Of a DNA stretch of 64,000 nucleotides, positions 24,416-32,934 are shown in pieces. A model generated the notes under the pieces. The model did not search any database. It was not told the origin of the DNA and saw only the letters and a list, made by a program, of their open reading frames with translations. This DNA is from Anaerolineae bacterium. Its GTDB lineage: Bacteria > Chloroflexota > Anaerolineae > Caldilineales > Caldilineaceae. Every line of letters starts with the position of its first letter. Position 1 is the first letter of the stretch. The position numbers and the translations under genes are program-made. The stretch covers positions 124,001 to 188,000 of the forward strand of contig JAUIHI010000007.1 of NCBI GenBank assembly GCA_030432295.1, given 5' to 3'.

Positions 24416-24757
24416 ATGCGGGAAAGCCATACAGCAGTCATCGAGCGCAATGTCACCTGGCGGGGTGATTTCGCCACCGAACCCTATGAATGCGCCTGGG
24501 CCGGGGAAGCTATCTTTTTTGTGCGCTGTCTCTCTGCCGATGGCCTGGATGAATCAGACCGGGCTGACCTCCGGATACAGATTTCACCGGACGGGATGCA
24601 CTGGTGTGACGAAGGCACGTCTATGAATCTGCCCACAGAACCGGACGAAGTAACCTTTGGCCGGGTATCCCACTTTGGCGGCTGGCTGCGTCTGGTCGGA
24701 GAAGTGCCGGAAGATGGAGCGCTGACAGTGCTGGTCTATCTGGTGTTGAAGGAATAG
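24416..24757 (+). CDS. Small conserved-looking protein of unknown function
   Basis: A 113-residue soluble protein starting at ATG 24416 behind GGGGGAG. It is Trp- and acid-rich: 'ERNVTWRGDFATEPYECAWAGEAIFFVRCL', 'DGMHWCDEGTSMNLP', 'FGGWLRLVGEVPEDGALTVLVYLVLKE'. The beta-strand pattern suggests a small beta-sandwich. No family recognised. It may be read through from upp; a short hairpin (24383-24401) separates them. Confidence 0.75.
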   Translation: MRESHTAVIERNVTWRGDFATEPYECAWAGEAIFFVRCLSADGLDESDRADLRIQISPDGMHWCDEGTSMNLPTEPDEVTFGRVSHFGGWLRLVGEVPEDGALTVLVYLVLKE

Positions 24758-24774
24758 CAAACAATCCAGACGCG

Positions 24775-24811
24775 GCGGGGATTCCGTGCCAGTTTTGTAC
24801 GGAATCCCCGC
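24775..24811. terminator. Hairpin after the 24416 gene
   Basis: 13-bp arms 24775-24787 (gcggggattccgt) and 24799-24811 around an 11-nt loop, located 18 bp after the stop codon; U-tract absent. It is probably the transcript end for the upp unit. Confidence 0.55.
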
Positions 24812-24997
24812 AGAGCCACTCGTAATCCGCGTTGTATCTCAGGCTCTACTGCAAAAGGCTAAAAACCGAGTTTTTGAGACCGAATCACTCCTGGAAATCC
24901 GGGCGATCTGCACAAACAACGATGTAGCCCCTTCCTGAATTTCTCTTGACCCCTAACCTGCGGGTAGCACCGTTTCAACTCCCCAATTCTCCTCGGA

Positions 24998-26440
24998 TTA
25001 TGACGCTACCCCTGCTTTCTGTTCCACCCCACTAGACGAGACTATCGGTTCGTTCTGCCTGGCGCTGTTCTGCTCAGATCTATTCTGCTTGGCCCGCAAC
25101 ACCTGCCAGACAATGCGGGGATGAAAGAGGCTGGCCGGCGAGGACAGCATATGCTGGACACGGGCAAAGGCGGCGGCGATCTCGCCATTCTCCACCATTG
25201 CCGCCAGCACCCACCCGAAGTAGCCCTGGACCAGACGGCTGATGGGGTCTGGCTTATAGTCGGTCCCGGCGCTGGGCCAACGCAGATCCTGGCCGGTTGC
25301 CATCTGCCAGGGACCGGTGTTGACCTTTGCCAACATCCCCTGGAAGCGACGGGCCAGACCGGTGGCGTTGTCGGCGGGGTGATGGCGCAGGCTGCCCAGC
25401 AACTGGTCCAGCGCGGCTGCGCCCAGCGCGGCGACGGTCATCCCCTGACCGTAGACCGGATTGAGGGCGTAGACAGAATCGCCAATCGCCAGCACTCCTT
25501 CCAAATGGCGGGGCAGGCGCTCGTAGTGGCGCAGACGGTTGGCCCCGTGCCGATAGCCGATCGGATCCGTCAGAGGTTCCGCCTGGCTGAGCACCCGGTA
25601 CAGTTCCGGCACAGGGATGCTGTGGGCAAAGGCCACAAAGCCTTCGGCGTCGGTGGGCGGATGATCCCCGTTCATTCCGGTCAGAGTGATCTGCCAGCGC
25701 TCCCCTTCCATCGGGCCGATGATGCAGCCCCGGCTTTGGTGAGGGGCCTGGGGAATGCTGTAGACCACCTTCCAGCTTTGGTTGTGGTTGGCCGTTCGGC
25801 GGTAGATGCGGGTGGCATAGCCCGCCTGGGCATCGACGACTGTCTCTGCGGGCGCGGGGAAGCCCAGCGCGGTCAACCAGACGGGCAGACGAGAGCCGCG
25901 ACCGCTGGCGTCCACAATCAGATCGCCGGTGATCACTTCCTCCGCTGCTCCGTTGTGGCGGGCCTGGATACGCACACCGGTAGCCCGTATGCCGTCAGCA
26001 TCGGTACAAAGACCCTTCACGTCGTAGCCTTCCCGAAAGCGGACAGCTTCCAGTGCCCGCAGTCGTTGGCCCATTGCCCATTCCAGCAGCGCCCGGCTGC
26101 ATGCGTTCAGGGGTATGTCCCAGGGGAAAGGCTGCACGGGTCTGCTGTTAATGTACAAGCGGAATTCGCTGCCCATATTTGTGGGGACAGCGCCCTGGGC
26201 GGTCATCTCCGCGCCGATGCCAGGAAAGTAGCCTTCGACGATCTGCTGCCCCCGGGCCAGCAATCCGTGGAGGTGGCGAGCCTGGGGCGCGCCTTTGCGG
26301 AAGTCGGGGGTTGTGGGTAGCACATCCCGCTCAATGACGGTGACGGCGGCGAAGTGGTTGGTCAATACACGGGCGGTGAGCATTCCGGCGATGCTGCCGC
26401 CGATGACGATTGCGTGGCCGCGGGGGATCGATTGGTTCAT
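24998..26440 (-). CDS. FAD-dependent monooxygenase/oxidoreductase
   Basis: A 480-residue flavoprotein. The start was set at ATG 26440 behind GGAGAA. Seen: dinucleotide fold 'HAIVIGGSIAGMLTARVLTNHF', 'VIERD' at the strand-2 end, 'DLIVDASGRGSRLPVWL' and 'VLAIGDSVYALNPVYGQGMTVAALGA', the FAD-ribityl GD motif of group A hydroxylases and geranylgeranyl-reductase relatives. Substrate unknown. The first 22 codons upstream of this start are out of keeping with the family. Monocistronic as far as can be seen. Confidence 0.85.
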   Translation of the reverse strand: MNQSIPRGHAIVIGGSIAGMLTARVLTNHFAAVTVIERDVLPTTPDFRKGAPQARHLHGLLARGQQIVEGYFPGIGAEMTAQGAVPTNMGSEFRLYINSRPVQPFPWDIPLNACSRALLEWAMGQRLRALEAVRFREGYDVKGLCTDADGIRATGVRIQARHNGAAEEVITGDLIVDASGRGSRLPVWLTALGFPAPAETVVDAQAGYATRIYRRTANHNQSWKVVYSIPQAPHQSRGCIIGPMEGERWQITLTGMNGDHPPTDAEGFVAFAHSIPVPELYRVLSQAEPLTDPIGYRHGANRLRHYERLPRHLEGVLAIGDSVYALNPVYGQGMTVAALGAAALDQLLGSLRHHPADNATGLARRFQGMLAKVNTGPWQMATGQDLRWPSAGTDYKPDPISRLVQGYFGWVLAAMVENGEIAAAFARVQHMLSSPASLFHPRIVWQVLRAKQNRSEQNSARQNEPIVSSSGVEQKAGVAS

Positions 26441-26567
26441 TGGAAAGTTCTCCTGTAATTTTGATTGGAGCCATTGCGCAGTAGCGTAACGGCTCTGGAC
26501 GCGCATGGGCGGGACATTCCGGGGCCTGTGGCCGCTCTGTTTGGAATGCCCCGCCCTTTGTCAATCT

Positions 26568-26936
26568 TTAGCCGACGATGTCGAATAAGATAATATCGCC
26601 ACCGCCGCCGTTGCCTCGCGTACCTTCGCCTCTGCTGTTTTGCTCGACCGCCAATTCATCGGCGGTCAGCAATTGGCCGTCAACGGCTTGTGTGGGCGTC
26701 GTGCGCCGCGCGGCGTCGTAGTTCTCGGCGGTGATGATTTTGCCATCCACCCAAACATCGTCGGTAGAAGTGGTTGGCGTGGCGGAGGTATCAACGATGT
26801 CGAGGTCGATGATTATCCCGCCACCGCCGCCGCGCGCAGGGCCTTCCTCCGCCTGGGCCATCTGGGGCTGTGCCCAAAAGCTGACGGTTACGGCTGTGAC
26901 CAGGACTGCCATTTTTGCGTACTTTGCGAAATTCAT
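26568..26936 (-). CDS. Small secreted Gly-rich protein with two similar ends
   Basis: A 122-residue protein from ATG 26936 (GAGAGGAAC upstream). Signal peptide about 1-30, cleaved near 'MAQA-EE'. The mature part begins with 'GGGGGIIIDLDIVD' and ends with 'GGGGDIILFDIVG', two related Gly-plus-hydrophobic motifs flanking a middle region 'VDGKIITAENYD' and 'VDGQLLTADELA' that also looks duplicated. This internal symmetry suggests assembly or a substrate for processing, but no family is recognised. Confidence 0.75.
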   Translation of the reverse strand: MNFAKYAKMAVLVTAVTVSFWAQPQMAQAEEGPARGGGGGIIIDLDIVDTSATPTTSTDDVWVDGKIITAENYDAARRTTPTQAVDGQLLTADELAVEQNSRGEGTRGNGGGGDIILFDIVG

Positions 26937-27055
26937 TGTTCTGTTCCTCTCTAAAAACGATTGAAGTTTGTACTGCTCCGATGTGTCTATTGTGACACGA
27001 TTCTGCGCTCTCTGATGCCTCACAAAAGGCGGTCTGTGCATCACACTTCTGGTTT

Positions 27056-27185
27056 CGTAGTGCGCTGTGCGTGAACTATTGGTGATAAGAGTCGCTCTTC
27101 ACAAGCCAGTTTCGTTTGGTATAAAACGAGCAATAACCTGTGGCAGAACCAATTTTGTTCACCAGTACACGCACCGCGCACTACG
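27056..27185. repeat. 130-bp element with 18-bp terminal inverted repeats
   Basis: Left end 27056-27073 (cgtagtgcgctgtgcgtg) and right end 27168-27185 match in 17 of 18 positions when inverted. The interior is AT-richer and has no ORF. It directly abuts the globin stop codon. The size and ends resemble a miniature inverted-repeat element; no convincing target duplication is seen. Confidence 0.5.
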
Positions 27186-27599
27186 CTATACAGCCACCCT
27201 CTCCCCCTCCTGCATCACACCGGCCAGCAGACCGTAGGCCGCGGCCCAGGCGTCCCGCACATCCGTCGTGAAGGCCGGGCCAAAGACCGCTCCCAGTGTC
27301 CAAAGAAGGGCCTGGCCGACGGTGGCGTAGTGGTGGGGCTGGACACTGTAGCCCACGTGCCGCTCCCCCAATCGCCGCACCGGCTCCAGAATCGTCTCCG
27401 GTTTGCTCAGGCCAGCCACGGCAAAGGCGAGGACGGTCATCAGCTTCTGGCCCTGCTGTTGGATGTCCCCGTGGAAGAGGGGACGCAGGCCGGAGTCCAG
27501 TTCAAAGAGGCGCTGGTAGAAGCGGGTGGCTATCTCATCGGCCATCGGCGCGGCCAGGGCAAAGGTGCGCTGCACGGTTTCGATCTGCTGGCTGTTCAT
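27186..27599 (-). CDS. Single-domain bacterial globin
   Basis: A 137-residue haemoglobin of the Vitreoscilla/flavohaemoglobin-N type. Seen: 'VQRTFALAAPMADEIATRFYQRLFELDSGLRPLFHGD' (helices A-C with the conserved Phe/Leu), a Gln-rich E-helix start 'IQQQGQKLM', and 'ERHVGYSVQPHHYATVGQALLWTL', in which His81 is the proximal haem ligand. No reductase domain follows. It probably binds O2 or NO in the cytoplasm. It lies between two genes for secreted proteins with no evident functional link. Confidence 0.93.
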   Translation of the reverse strand: MNSQQIETVQRTFALAAPMADEIATRFYQRLFELDSGLRPLFHGDIQQQGQKLMTVLAFAVAGLSKPETILEPVRRLGERHVGYSVQPHHYATVGQALLWTLGAVFGPAFTTDVRDAWAAAYGLLAGVMQEGERVAV

Positions 27600-27732
27600 C
27601 GTTCGTTCTCCTCTGGCTGTGTGTTTTGTGCTGGCTGTACTTCACTACTGCACTGAAACCAGCATACCCGGAGAATGGCCCGGCTGGTGCCTCACAAAAG
27701 GGGGGCTTTGCATCGCATCCGGCGAAGGGGAC

Positions 27733-27765
27733 AAAAAAACCGCCCCACACAAATGTGTGGGGCGG
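27733..27765 (-). terminator. Intrinsic terminator after the 27829 gene
   Basis: 11-bp GC-rich arms 27740-27750 (ccgccccacac) and 27755-27765 with a 4-nt loop, followed on the minus strand by seven U (27739-27733). Confidence 0.92.
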
Positions 27766-27828
27766 CAGTAGATTCAACAATCCACGTCCATCCGTCTTTT
27801 CCGCGTTACCCGCGTTCCACTCTTCTTC

Positions 27829-28656
27829 TCAGTAGTTGCCGTGGTTGGGCGGGTCCACGACGAGGCTGGCGATGTGGGTTCCCGCGGGCGCAACCAGCCC
27901 CGTGGCCGGATTGTAGCCGATGAAAACTGTGGTCATCGGTGTGTAAAAGGAGACCTGTGCATTGGCCGTTATGACTGTCTCCTGGGCTGCACCGACAAAA
28001 TAATCCATAGCGCAGCCACCGGCACAGCTATAGAAGGCTTCATAGCTGCGCATCACCCCCAGGCCAGGCAATGCCAGCGCGGGCGCAGACGGAATGCTGC
28101 CGTGGGGCGTCAGCGCGGCGGTGATCTGGGCCGTGGAGGATTGGACATCGACGGCATAGGATGCGTCCGGGTGATAGAAGAGAGGCGCTGGTCCCGGATT
28201 CGTTGCCAGAAGCTCTGCCGTGGCCCGGAAGTGGGTGTAGGGTTCGTTGTCGTTGATCGCCAGATTGCATTCGGAAACCCGGGTCTTACAGATCGCCACC
28301 GCGCGCTTGATTGCGCTCTTCACGTCCAGCTCGCAGCGCAGATAGCCGCCATTCAACTTCAATTCTCCGTCGGAAACAGTCAGGTTGCCCACTCGCCGAC
28401 AGGGGACAGGTGTGTTCTGCACGGCCAGCGGCGGTTCCTGGGGCGCGCCGTCGTCGTTGTGGCCCACCACCACCTGCAGTACGCCATCAGCGCCGTCTTC
28501 AAAGTCAAAGGTGAGAGACCAGTAGTAGGCGTAGCCAGTATCAGCCTGGGCCACGGGCGCGGGCTGGAATCCCCCCAATAGGACCGTTGCAGCGAGCACA
28601 ACAGCCATCCACAGGCGTCTCCTCCGGGCATACGAAAAAACGACAAACCTTTGCAT
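27829..28656 (-). CDS. Secreted protein of unknown function
   Basis: A 275-residue protein from ATG 28656 (AGAGGAG upstream). It has an Arg-rich N-terminus 'YARRRRLW', a hydrophobic core and a signal cleavage site near 'APVAQADT'. The mature part is beta-rich with six or more Cys ('VPCRRVG', 'YLRCELD', 'AICKTRVSECNL', 'FYSCAGGCAMDYF'), probably paired as disulfides outside the cell. No family recognised. Followed by a strong terminator. Confidence 0.75.
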   Translation of the reverse strand: MQRFVVFSYARRRRLWMAVVLAATVLLGGFQPAPVAQADTGYAYYWSLTFDFEDGADGVLQVVVGHNDDGAPQEPPLAVQNTPVPCRRVGNLTVSDGELKLNGGYLRCELDVKSAIKRAVAICKTRVSECNLAINDNEPYTHFRATAELLATNPGPAPLFYHPDASYAVDVQSSTAQITAALTPHGSIPSAPALALPGLGVMRSYEAFYSCAGGCAMDYFVGAAQETVITANAQVSFYTPMTTVFIGYNPATGLVAPAGTHIASLVVDPPNHGNY

Positions 28657-28813
28657 CTTCGTTCTCCTCTGTAACAGATCGTGCAATGGTGCGGTTGGAC
28701 AATAGCAACAGTGTAGAGGTTGTGCCCATACCCGGCTGTGTCTGAGTTATCATCCCGCATGTGGTCTACAGCGTATCACGGCCCGGCGGCGCTGGTGCAT
28801 CAGAATATCAGCG

Positions 28814-31519
28814 CTATGCATCATCCATCTGTGCATCATCCAGTTGGAGGAGTGCGGCGAGGTCGTCTACCTTTTCTTCGATTTTGAGCGCCTGAAAAAA
28901 TTCCAGCGCCCGCACGAATGAAGTGTGTGCCTCGCGCTCTTTCCCCGCGGCCTGCTGCACTCTGCCCAATTCCTCCCAGCAATAGGCCAGCAGATAGCGG
29001 TCCTCGTTCATCTCCGCCAGCCGCTGGGCCTGCTGCAACGCGGCTTCGGCATCGCTCAGCCGTCCATCGGCCTGGCGGATGCGCCCCAGAGAAAAGAGCG
29101 CGTAGGGGTGGCTGTGGGGTTCCTCCTCGGCCAGCACCAGATGGGCGCAGCGCTCGGCCTCGGCGTAGTTGCCCACCTCCACGTTAGCCTCTGCCAGATT
29201 GGAAGCGTTGAGGGCAATCCAGAAGGAATCCCCCATTGCCTGAAAAAAGCCCAGGGCCTGACCCGCTTCGGCAATCGCCTCGTCGTAGCGGGTCGCCTGC
29301 AAAAAGGGGGCCACAATGCCGCTGCGGGTCATCTCCAACCCCACCCGGTTGCCCATCTGTTCGTGGACCGCCATCGCCGCCTGGAAGTGGTCGATGGCCT
29401 CGTCCAGCCGCTTCTGGCGGGAAGCCACATTGCCCAGATTGTGAAAGCTGCGGGCCACCCCGGCCAGATAGCCGCTCTCCTGGGCAATCGCCAGCGCGCT
29501 CCGGTAGTGGCTTTCGGCATCTTCCAGGCGGCCCGATTGTTCCAGCAGCGTGCCGGTCATATTCTCGGCCAGATAGCGGGCGCGGTACACCTCCTGCCAC
29601 GCCTCCTGCATATCCCGCTCGTGCAGATAGACCAGCCCCCGCTGCACGTGCAATTCTACCATCCGACTCTGTAGCTGCTCGGCGGCGAGTAGTCCAGCCC
29701 CATAACTGCGCTGGGCCGCGTCGCCCTGGCCTTTGTGCTTGTAGGCTTTGCCCAGCAGGAGAGCCGCGTCCACCTGCTGCTCGTCGTTTGCGTCCCACGC
29801 CACCCGGCCCAAACTTTCGATCACCTGCTCCGGTGCGCCAGCCAGTTGGTAGAGTTCGCTGCGCAACAGATGCAGTTCCTTCTCTCGTGGCGGGGAGAGA
29901 CGGCGCAGGGGAATCTGCTCAAAGAGGGCCAGGGCCGCGGCCGCCTGTCCCCGGTGAATCTCGTCGGTGCGGTAGGTGTACCAGAGGGCGATGGCCTCCT
30001 CAATCCTTCCCGCCCGTTGCAGATGCCAGGCAGCCGCGGTATATTCGCCCCGCTCGGCGCGGATGCGGGCGGCCTGGGCGTGGGCATCTTCCTGCTCTTC
30101 CGGTGGCAGTTCGGCATAGACAGTCTCGCGCAGGGCGGGGACGAGGGCGACACCTCCCTGCCCATCCGCCTGCACCAGCCGCCGCCCAATCAGCCGGGTC
30201 AGCGCGTCGCTCTCGTCTCCCAGCCAGACATCCCCGGGGGCAAAGGAGCGAAAGACCGACAGGCTGCGCACAATCTTCCGTTCCGCCGGGGGCAACCGCC
30301 GCTCCAGACGCAACCACAGGGGGAGCAGCGCCTGGAACTGGGGGAGCTGGGCAAAAATTGCGCCAAATTCTTCTTCTGTTCCGGCCTGATAGAATGTGAT
30401 GCACAATTCGGCCAGGCGCGGATTGCCGCCGGTATAGGCGTGGAGCGCATCTGCATCGGCCTGGCTGTGGGGAACAGCCCGTTCGGCCAGCAGTCTGTCC
30501 AGTTGCGCCGTGTCCAAGGCTTCCACTGGATAGATGGCGTCGCTCTCCCAAAAGGCGCGCTGACCGATGAGCAGTTGCGCGGTGTGGCCGCGCAGACTGT
30601 CGAGAAATTCCAGCAGTTGCACGTGGTTCGGTCGAGCCTCGGCCTGGGTCAACGGGCGCAGAAAGTCCAGTTCATCGAAGCAGAGCAGTGGTTTGCGAGA
30701 GAGAACGCCCAGATCGGAACGGGCCAGCCCCAGGGCCAACGTGCCATCTTTGATGCGTCCGCCGTCGGCCACCAACTGATGCCAGAGGGTGGATGCGCCC
30801 TGGCGGTGCAGAAAGTGGCCCAGGGCAAAGAGCAGACTCTCTAACTGGTCATTGAAGGTGGGTCGGAAGGTATACCAGAAGATCGCCGGGGAGTTCCAGG
30901 CGTCGGCCACCGCTGCGGCCAGAGAGCTTTTGCCCACCCCGCCGGGACCAGTCAGGCTGATGGTTTTACCCGCGGCCAGATCGTCCAGCAGGCGCGCTTG
31001 CAGAACATCCCGGCCAATCAGTTGGACCGGCGGCAGGGGCTGTTCCAGGCGCACGGCCGGACGCAACCGCTGCAACAGGACCGTCCCCAGCCGTTCTACG
31101 GCAATGCGCAGGTGGCGGTCGTGGGTGGGGCGAGAGATATGCAGAATGTCGTTGTAGATATCGGACTGGTTGCGGGGGACGGGGCGGTAGCGCTGGCGAA
31201 AGTAGTTCAGTTCCAGAATCAGGCAGTCGTAGCGTCCGCCCTGGCTCTCCTCCGCTGCCACGGCGTTGAGCAGGGCCGGGCCGCTTTCTGGCAGTGGGCC
31301 ACCCCACAGGCTCTCCACTGCCCGCTGAATTTCGGCGCACAGGGCTTCGCCCCGGCCCAGGGGTGTGGTCTGCGCGCCGCGGATAGCCTCGCCCAAAAAG
31401 TAGGGCGCGGCCAGAGGCGAGTGATTGCCCAGCCACTCCGGCTGGCTGAAGGCTTCCAGGGCCTGTTTCAGATGTTCAAAGAAAGTTCCATTCGCCGCGC
31501 TGGGCTTGCGAGCGGTCAT
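28814..31519 (-). CDS. STAND NTPase with C-terminal TPR array
   Basis: A 901-residue signal-transduction ATPase. Residues 1-165 are a domain of unknown type (helical, 'DCLILELNYFRQRY... SDIYNDILHISRPTHDRHLRIAVERLG'). Residues 166-450 are the NTPase: 'LIGRDVLQARLLDDLAAGKTISLTGPGGVGKSSLAAAVADAW' (Walker A 191-199) and 'RKPLLCFDELDFLRPL' (Walker B Asp282-Glu283). Residues about 530-890 are TPRs, e.g. 'YLAGVARSFHNLGNVASRQKRLDEAIDHFQAAM'. No HTH of the AfsR/MalT type is seen. Such proteins act as regulators or as conflict sensors. Single gene with its own GGAG site. Confidence 0.85.
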   Translation of the reverse strand: MTARKPSAANGTFFEHLKQALEAFSQPEWLGNHSPLAAPYFLGEAIRGAQTTPLGRGEALCAEIQRAVESLWGGPLPESGPALLNAVAAEESQGGRYDCLILELNYFRQRYRPVPRNQSDIYNDILHISRPTHDRHLRIAVERLGTVLLQRLRPAVRLEQPLPPVQLIGRDVLQARLLDDLAAGKTISLTGPGGVGKSSLAAAVADAWNSPAIFWYTFRPTFNDQLESLLFALGHFLHRQGASTLWHQLVADGGRIKDGTLALGLARSDLGVLSRKPLLCFDELDFLRPLTQAEARPNHVQLLEFLDSLRGHTAQLLIGQRAFWESDAIYPVEALDTAQLDRLLAERAVPHSQADADALHAYTGGNPRLAELCITFYQAGTEEEFGAIFAQLPQFQALLPLWLRLERRLPPAERKIVRSLSVFRSFAPGDVWLGDESDALTRLIGRRLVQADGQGGVALVPALRETVYAELPPEEQEDAHAQAARIRAERGEYTAAAWHLQRAGRIEEAIALWYTYRTDEIHRGQAAAALALFEQIPLRRLSPPREKELHLLRSELYQLAGAPEQVIESLGRVAWDANDEQQVDAALLLGKAYKHKGQGDAAQRSYGAGLLAAEQLQSRMVELHVQRGLVYLHERDMQEAWQEVYRARYLAENMTGTLLEQSGRLEDAESHYRSALAIAQESGYLAGVARSFHNLGNVASRQKRLDEAIDHFQAAMAVHEQMGNRVGLEMTRSGIVAPFLQATRYDEAIAEAGQALGFFQAMGDSFWIALNASNLAEANVEVGNYAEAERCAHLVLAEEEPHSHPYALFSLGRIRQADGRLSDAEAALQQAQRLAEMNEDRYLLAYCWEELGRVQQAAGKEREAHTSFVRALEFFQALKIEEKVDDLAALLQLDDAQMDDA

Positions 31520-31628
31520 GCCAGTCTGCTCCTGCGGGCTATTGTTGGATCGATTGGATCGACGCTTCTGTCGGTTTTGGTGTGGACAGTTCTATTGTAT
31601 CTGCAATGCGCGTCTCTGAAAAACGTAA

Positions 31629-31699
31629 CAGGCGTTGAGGCGGGGATCGCCCGGCGCTAAAGACGCCGGGCTACCAGGCAACGCCCCCTGAACGGGGCT
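31629..31699. repeat. 71-bp structured repeat, copy A
   Basis: Begins caggcgttgaggcggggatc and ends ctgaacggggct. An outer stem ggcgttg/caacgcc can enclose the hairpin gcccggcg/cgccgggc; a second small hairpin (gcccc/ggggc) follows. A second copy lies 191 bp further on. The region 31520-31966 holds no gene; between the copies are more short hairpins (gaaacgg/ccgtttc, gccggat/atccggc). Confidence 0.8.
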
Positions 31700-31819
31700 T
31701 TCGCCGAAACGGTTTGTCCGTTTCTAAGCCGGATTTATCCGGCGTCGCTCAATAGCTCCGGGTCTTTAGCCCTGTGCGGTCGTCGCAAACCCACCCCTGC
31801 CCCAAACTTGAATTACACC

Positions 31820-31890
31820 CAGGCGTTGAGGCGGGGATCAGCCAGCGCCAAAGAGGCCAGGCTGCCAGGCAACGCCCCGTGAACCGGGCT
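31820..31890. repeat. 71-bp structured repeat, copy B
   Basis: Same length as copy A and identical at 61 or so positions. One of the differences is a C-G pair replaced by G-C in the closing pair of the last hairpin, which preserves folding; the main hairpin stem is shifted by one base but still forms. Confidence 0.8.
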
Positions 31891-31966
31891 ATGCAGAAAC
31901 CACACTTCCTGTGGAACGATCTGCGTGATAAAATATCCCAACTGACCACCCAATACGGAGCCACCG

Positions 31967-32845
31967 ATGACAACAATGCCCAATCTCCAATCCCCAATTC
32001 CTACGCTCTCCGCCTTCGATCCCCTGCCCCGCATCCTCTTCGCCGACGATTTCGACCGGGGCCTGTGCGGGTGGACCGGGCTGATCGGCAACTACGAGCA
32101 TTCGCTGGATTCGATTCTCCCCGAATATCGGGACCTGCGCCCGCCCCAACTGAGCAATCTGAGCGTCTGGGACACGGGCACGGACGGTTCACTCAGCGGG
32201 ACCTACGCGATGAAGCTGGCGACTCGCCCCCAGGCTGGCGCGTTTTCCGTGGGGATCAAACGGGCCACCTTCCGCAAAGCCGGGCCGATCCGCCTGGAAG
32301 CCTACTTCACTTTCAAGCCGGAAGCGTCGGAACTGTTGCTGTCGGAGACGGATGTGCGGGCGGTGGGGGTGCTTTTCGATTTGCAGAGCAGCGATACGTT
32401 GCGGGGCAATGGCGCGGAACGGGTGATGCCCCATCTGCGCTATCTCAACGCGCTGGACGGGGAGTTCGGCGGGCGTTGGCAGTTCAAACGCAAGCGGGAG
32501 GCGCTGGAGGCCATTGGCAATACGGGCAAAGTCCGTTCCCACTTTCACCTGGCCGACGAGGGCTGGGAGGATATTCCCGGCGGCGAGCAACTGCTCTGCT
32601 ACAACGAAATCGCCACCAAACAGAACTGGCACTACCTGCGCCTGGATGTGGACCTGGCGGAGATGGCGATCACCGGCTTCCGCTGCAACGACCGGGTTTT
32701 CGATGTCTCGGCCATTGAGCCAATGCGTATGCCGGCGATGGCGAATCTCTGGTGTATGCTCAACACTGTCTTCTTCGCCGAGACAGACCGGGACAAGCGG
32801 GCCTTTTTGTATGTGGATTCGGTGGTACTGTCGGGGGAGTTCTGA
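31967..32845 (+). CDS. Conserved-looking beta-rich protein of unknown function
   Basis: A 292-residue protein. The N-terminus 'MTTMPNLQSPIPTLSA' is encoded by a heptamer array (31978-32005). The body looks like a lectin-type or laminarinase-like beta-sandwich: 'ILFADDFDRGLCGWTGLIGNYE', 'GTYAMKLATRPQAGAFSVGIKRATF', 'PIRLEAYFTFKP', 'NWHYLRLDVDLAEMAITGFRCNDRVFDVS', 'RAFLYVDSVVLSGEF'. That layout (a 'LFADDF' opening and a closing strand 'VDSV-L') is typical of domains binding or acting on carbohydrate, but no catalytic motif is seen. No signal peptide. Confidence 0.75.
   Translation: MTTMPNLQSPIPTLSAFDPLPRILFADDFDRGLCGWTGLIGNYEHSLDSILPEYRDLRPPQLSNLSVWDTGTDGSLSGTYAMKLATRPQAGAFSVGIKRATFRKAGPIRLEAYFTFKPEASELLLSETDVRAVGVLFDLQSSDTLRGNGAERVMPHLRYLNALDGEFGGRWQFKRKREALEAIGNTGKVRSHFHLADEGWEDIPGGEQLLCYNEIATKQNWHYLRLDVDLAEMAITGFRCNDRVFDVSAIEPMRMPAMANLWCMLNTVFFAETDRDKRAFLYVDSVVLSGEF
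31978..32005. repeat. Heptamer array at the start of the 31967 gene
   Basis: Four heptamers: gcccaat, ctccaat, ccccaat, tcctacg. They encode 'PNLQSPIPT', the same peptide family as the purK N-terminus. Confidence 0.8.
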
Positions 32846-32880
32846 GCGACTGAAATTTCGTCCGCTGCTTTTAGGCTCTT

Positions 32881-32928
32881 AAAAGGTGAAATGTGAGATC
32901 GGAGGGCGATCTCACATTTTACCTTTTT
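32881..32928. terminator. Bidirectional intrinsic terminator
   Basis: About 20-bp arms (aaaaggtgaaatgtgagatc at 32881-32900 and complement at 32908-32926) around a short GC loop, ending in seven T on the plus strand and four A at the other side. It stands between the convergent 31967 gene and the deacetylase gene. Confidence 0.92.
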
Positions 32929-32934
32929 TACGTC

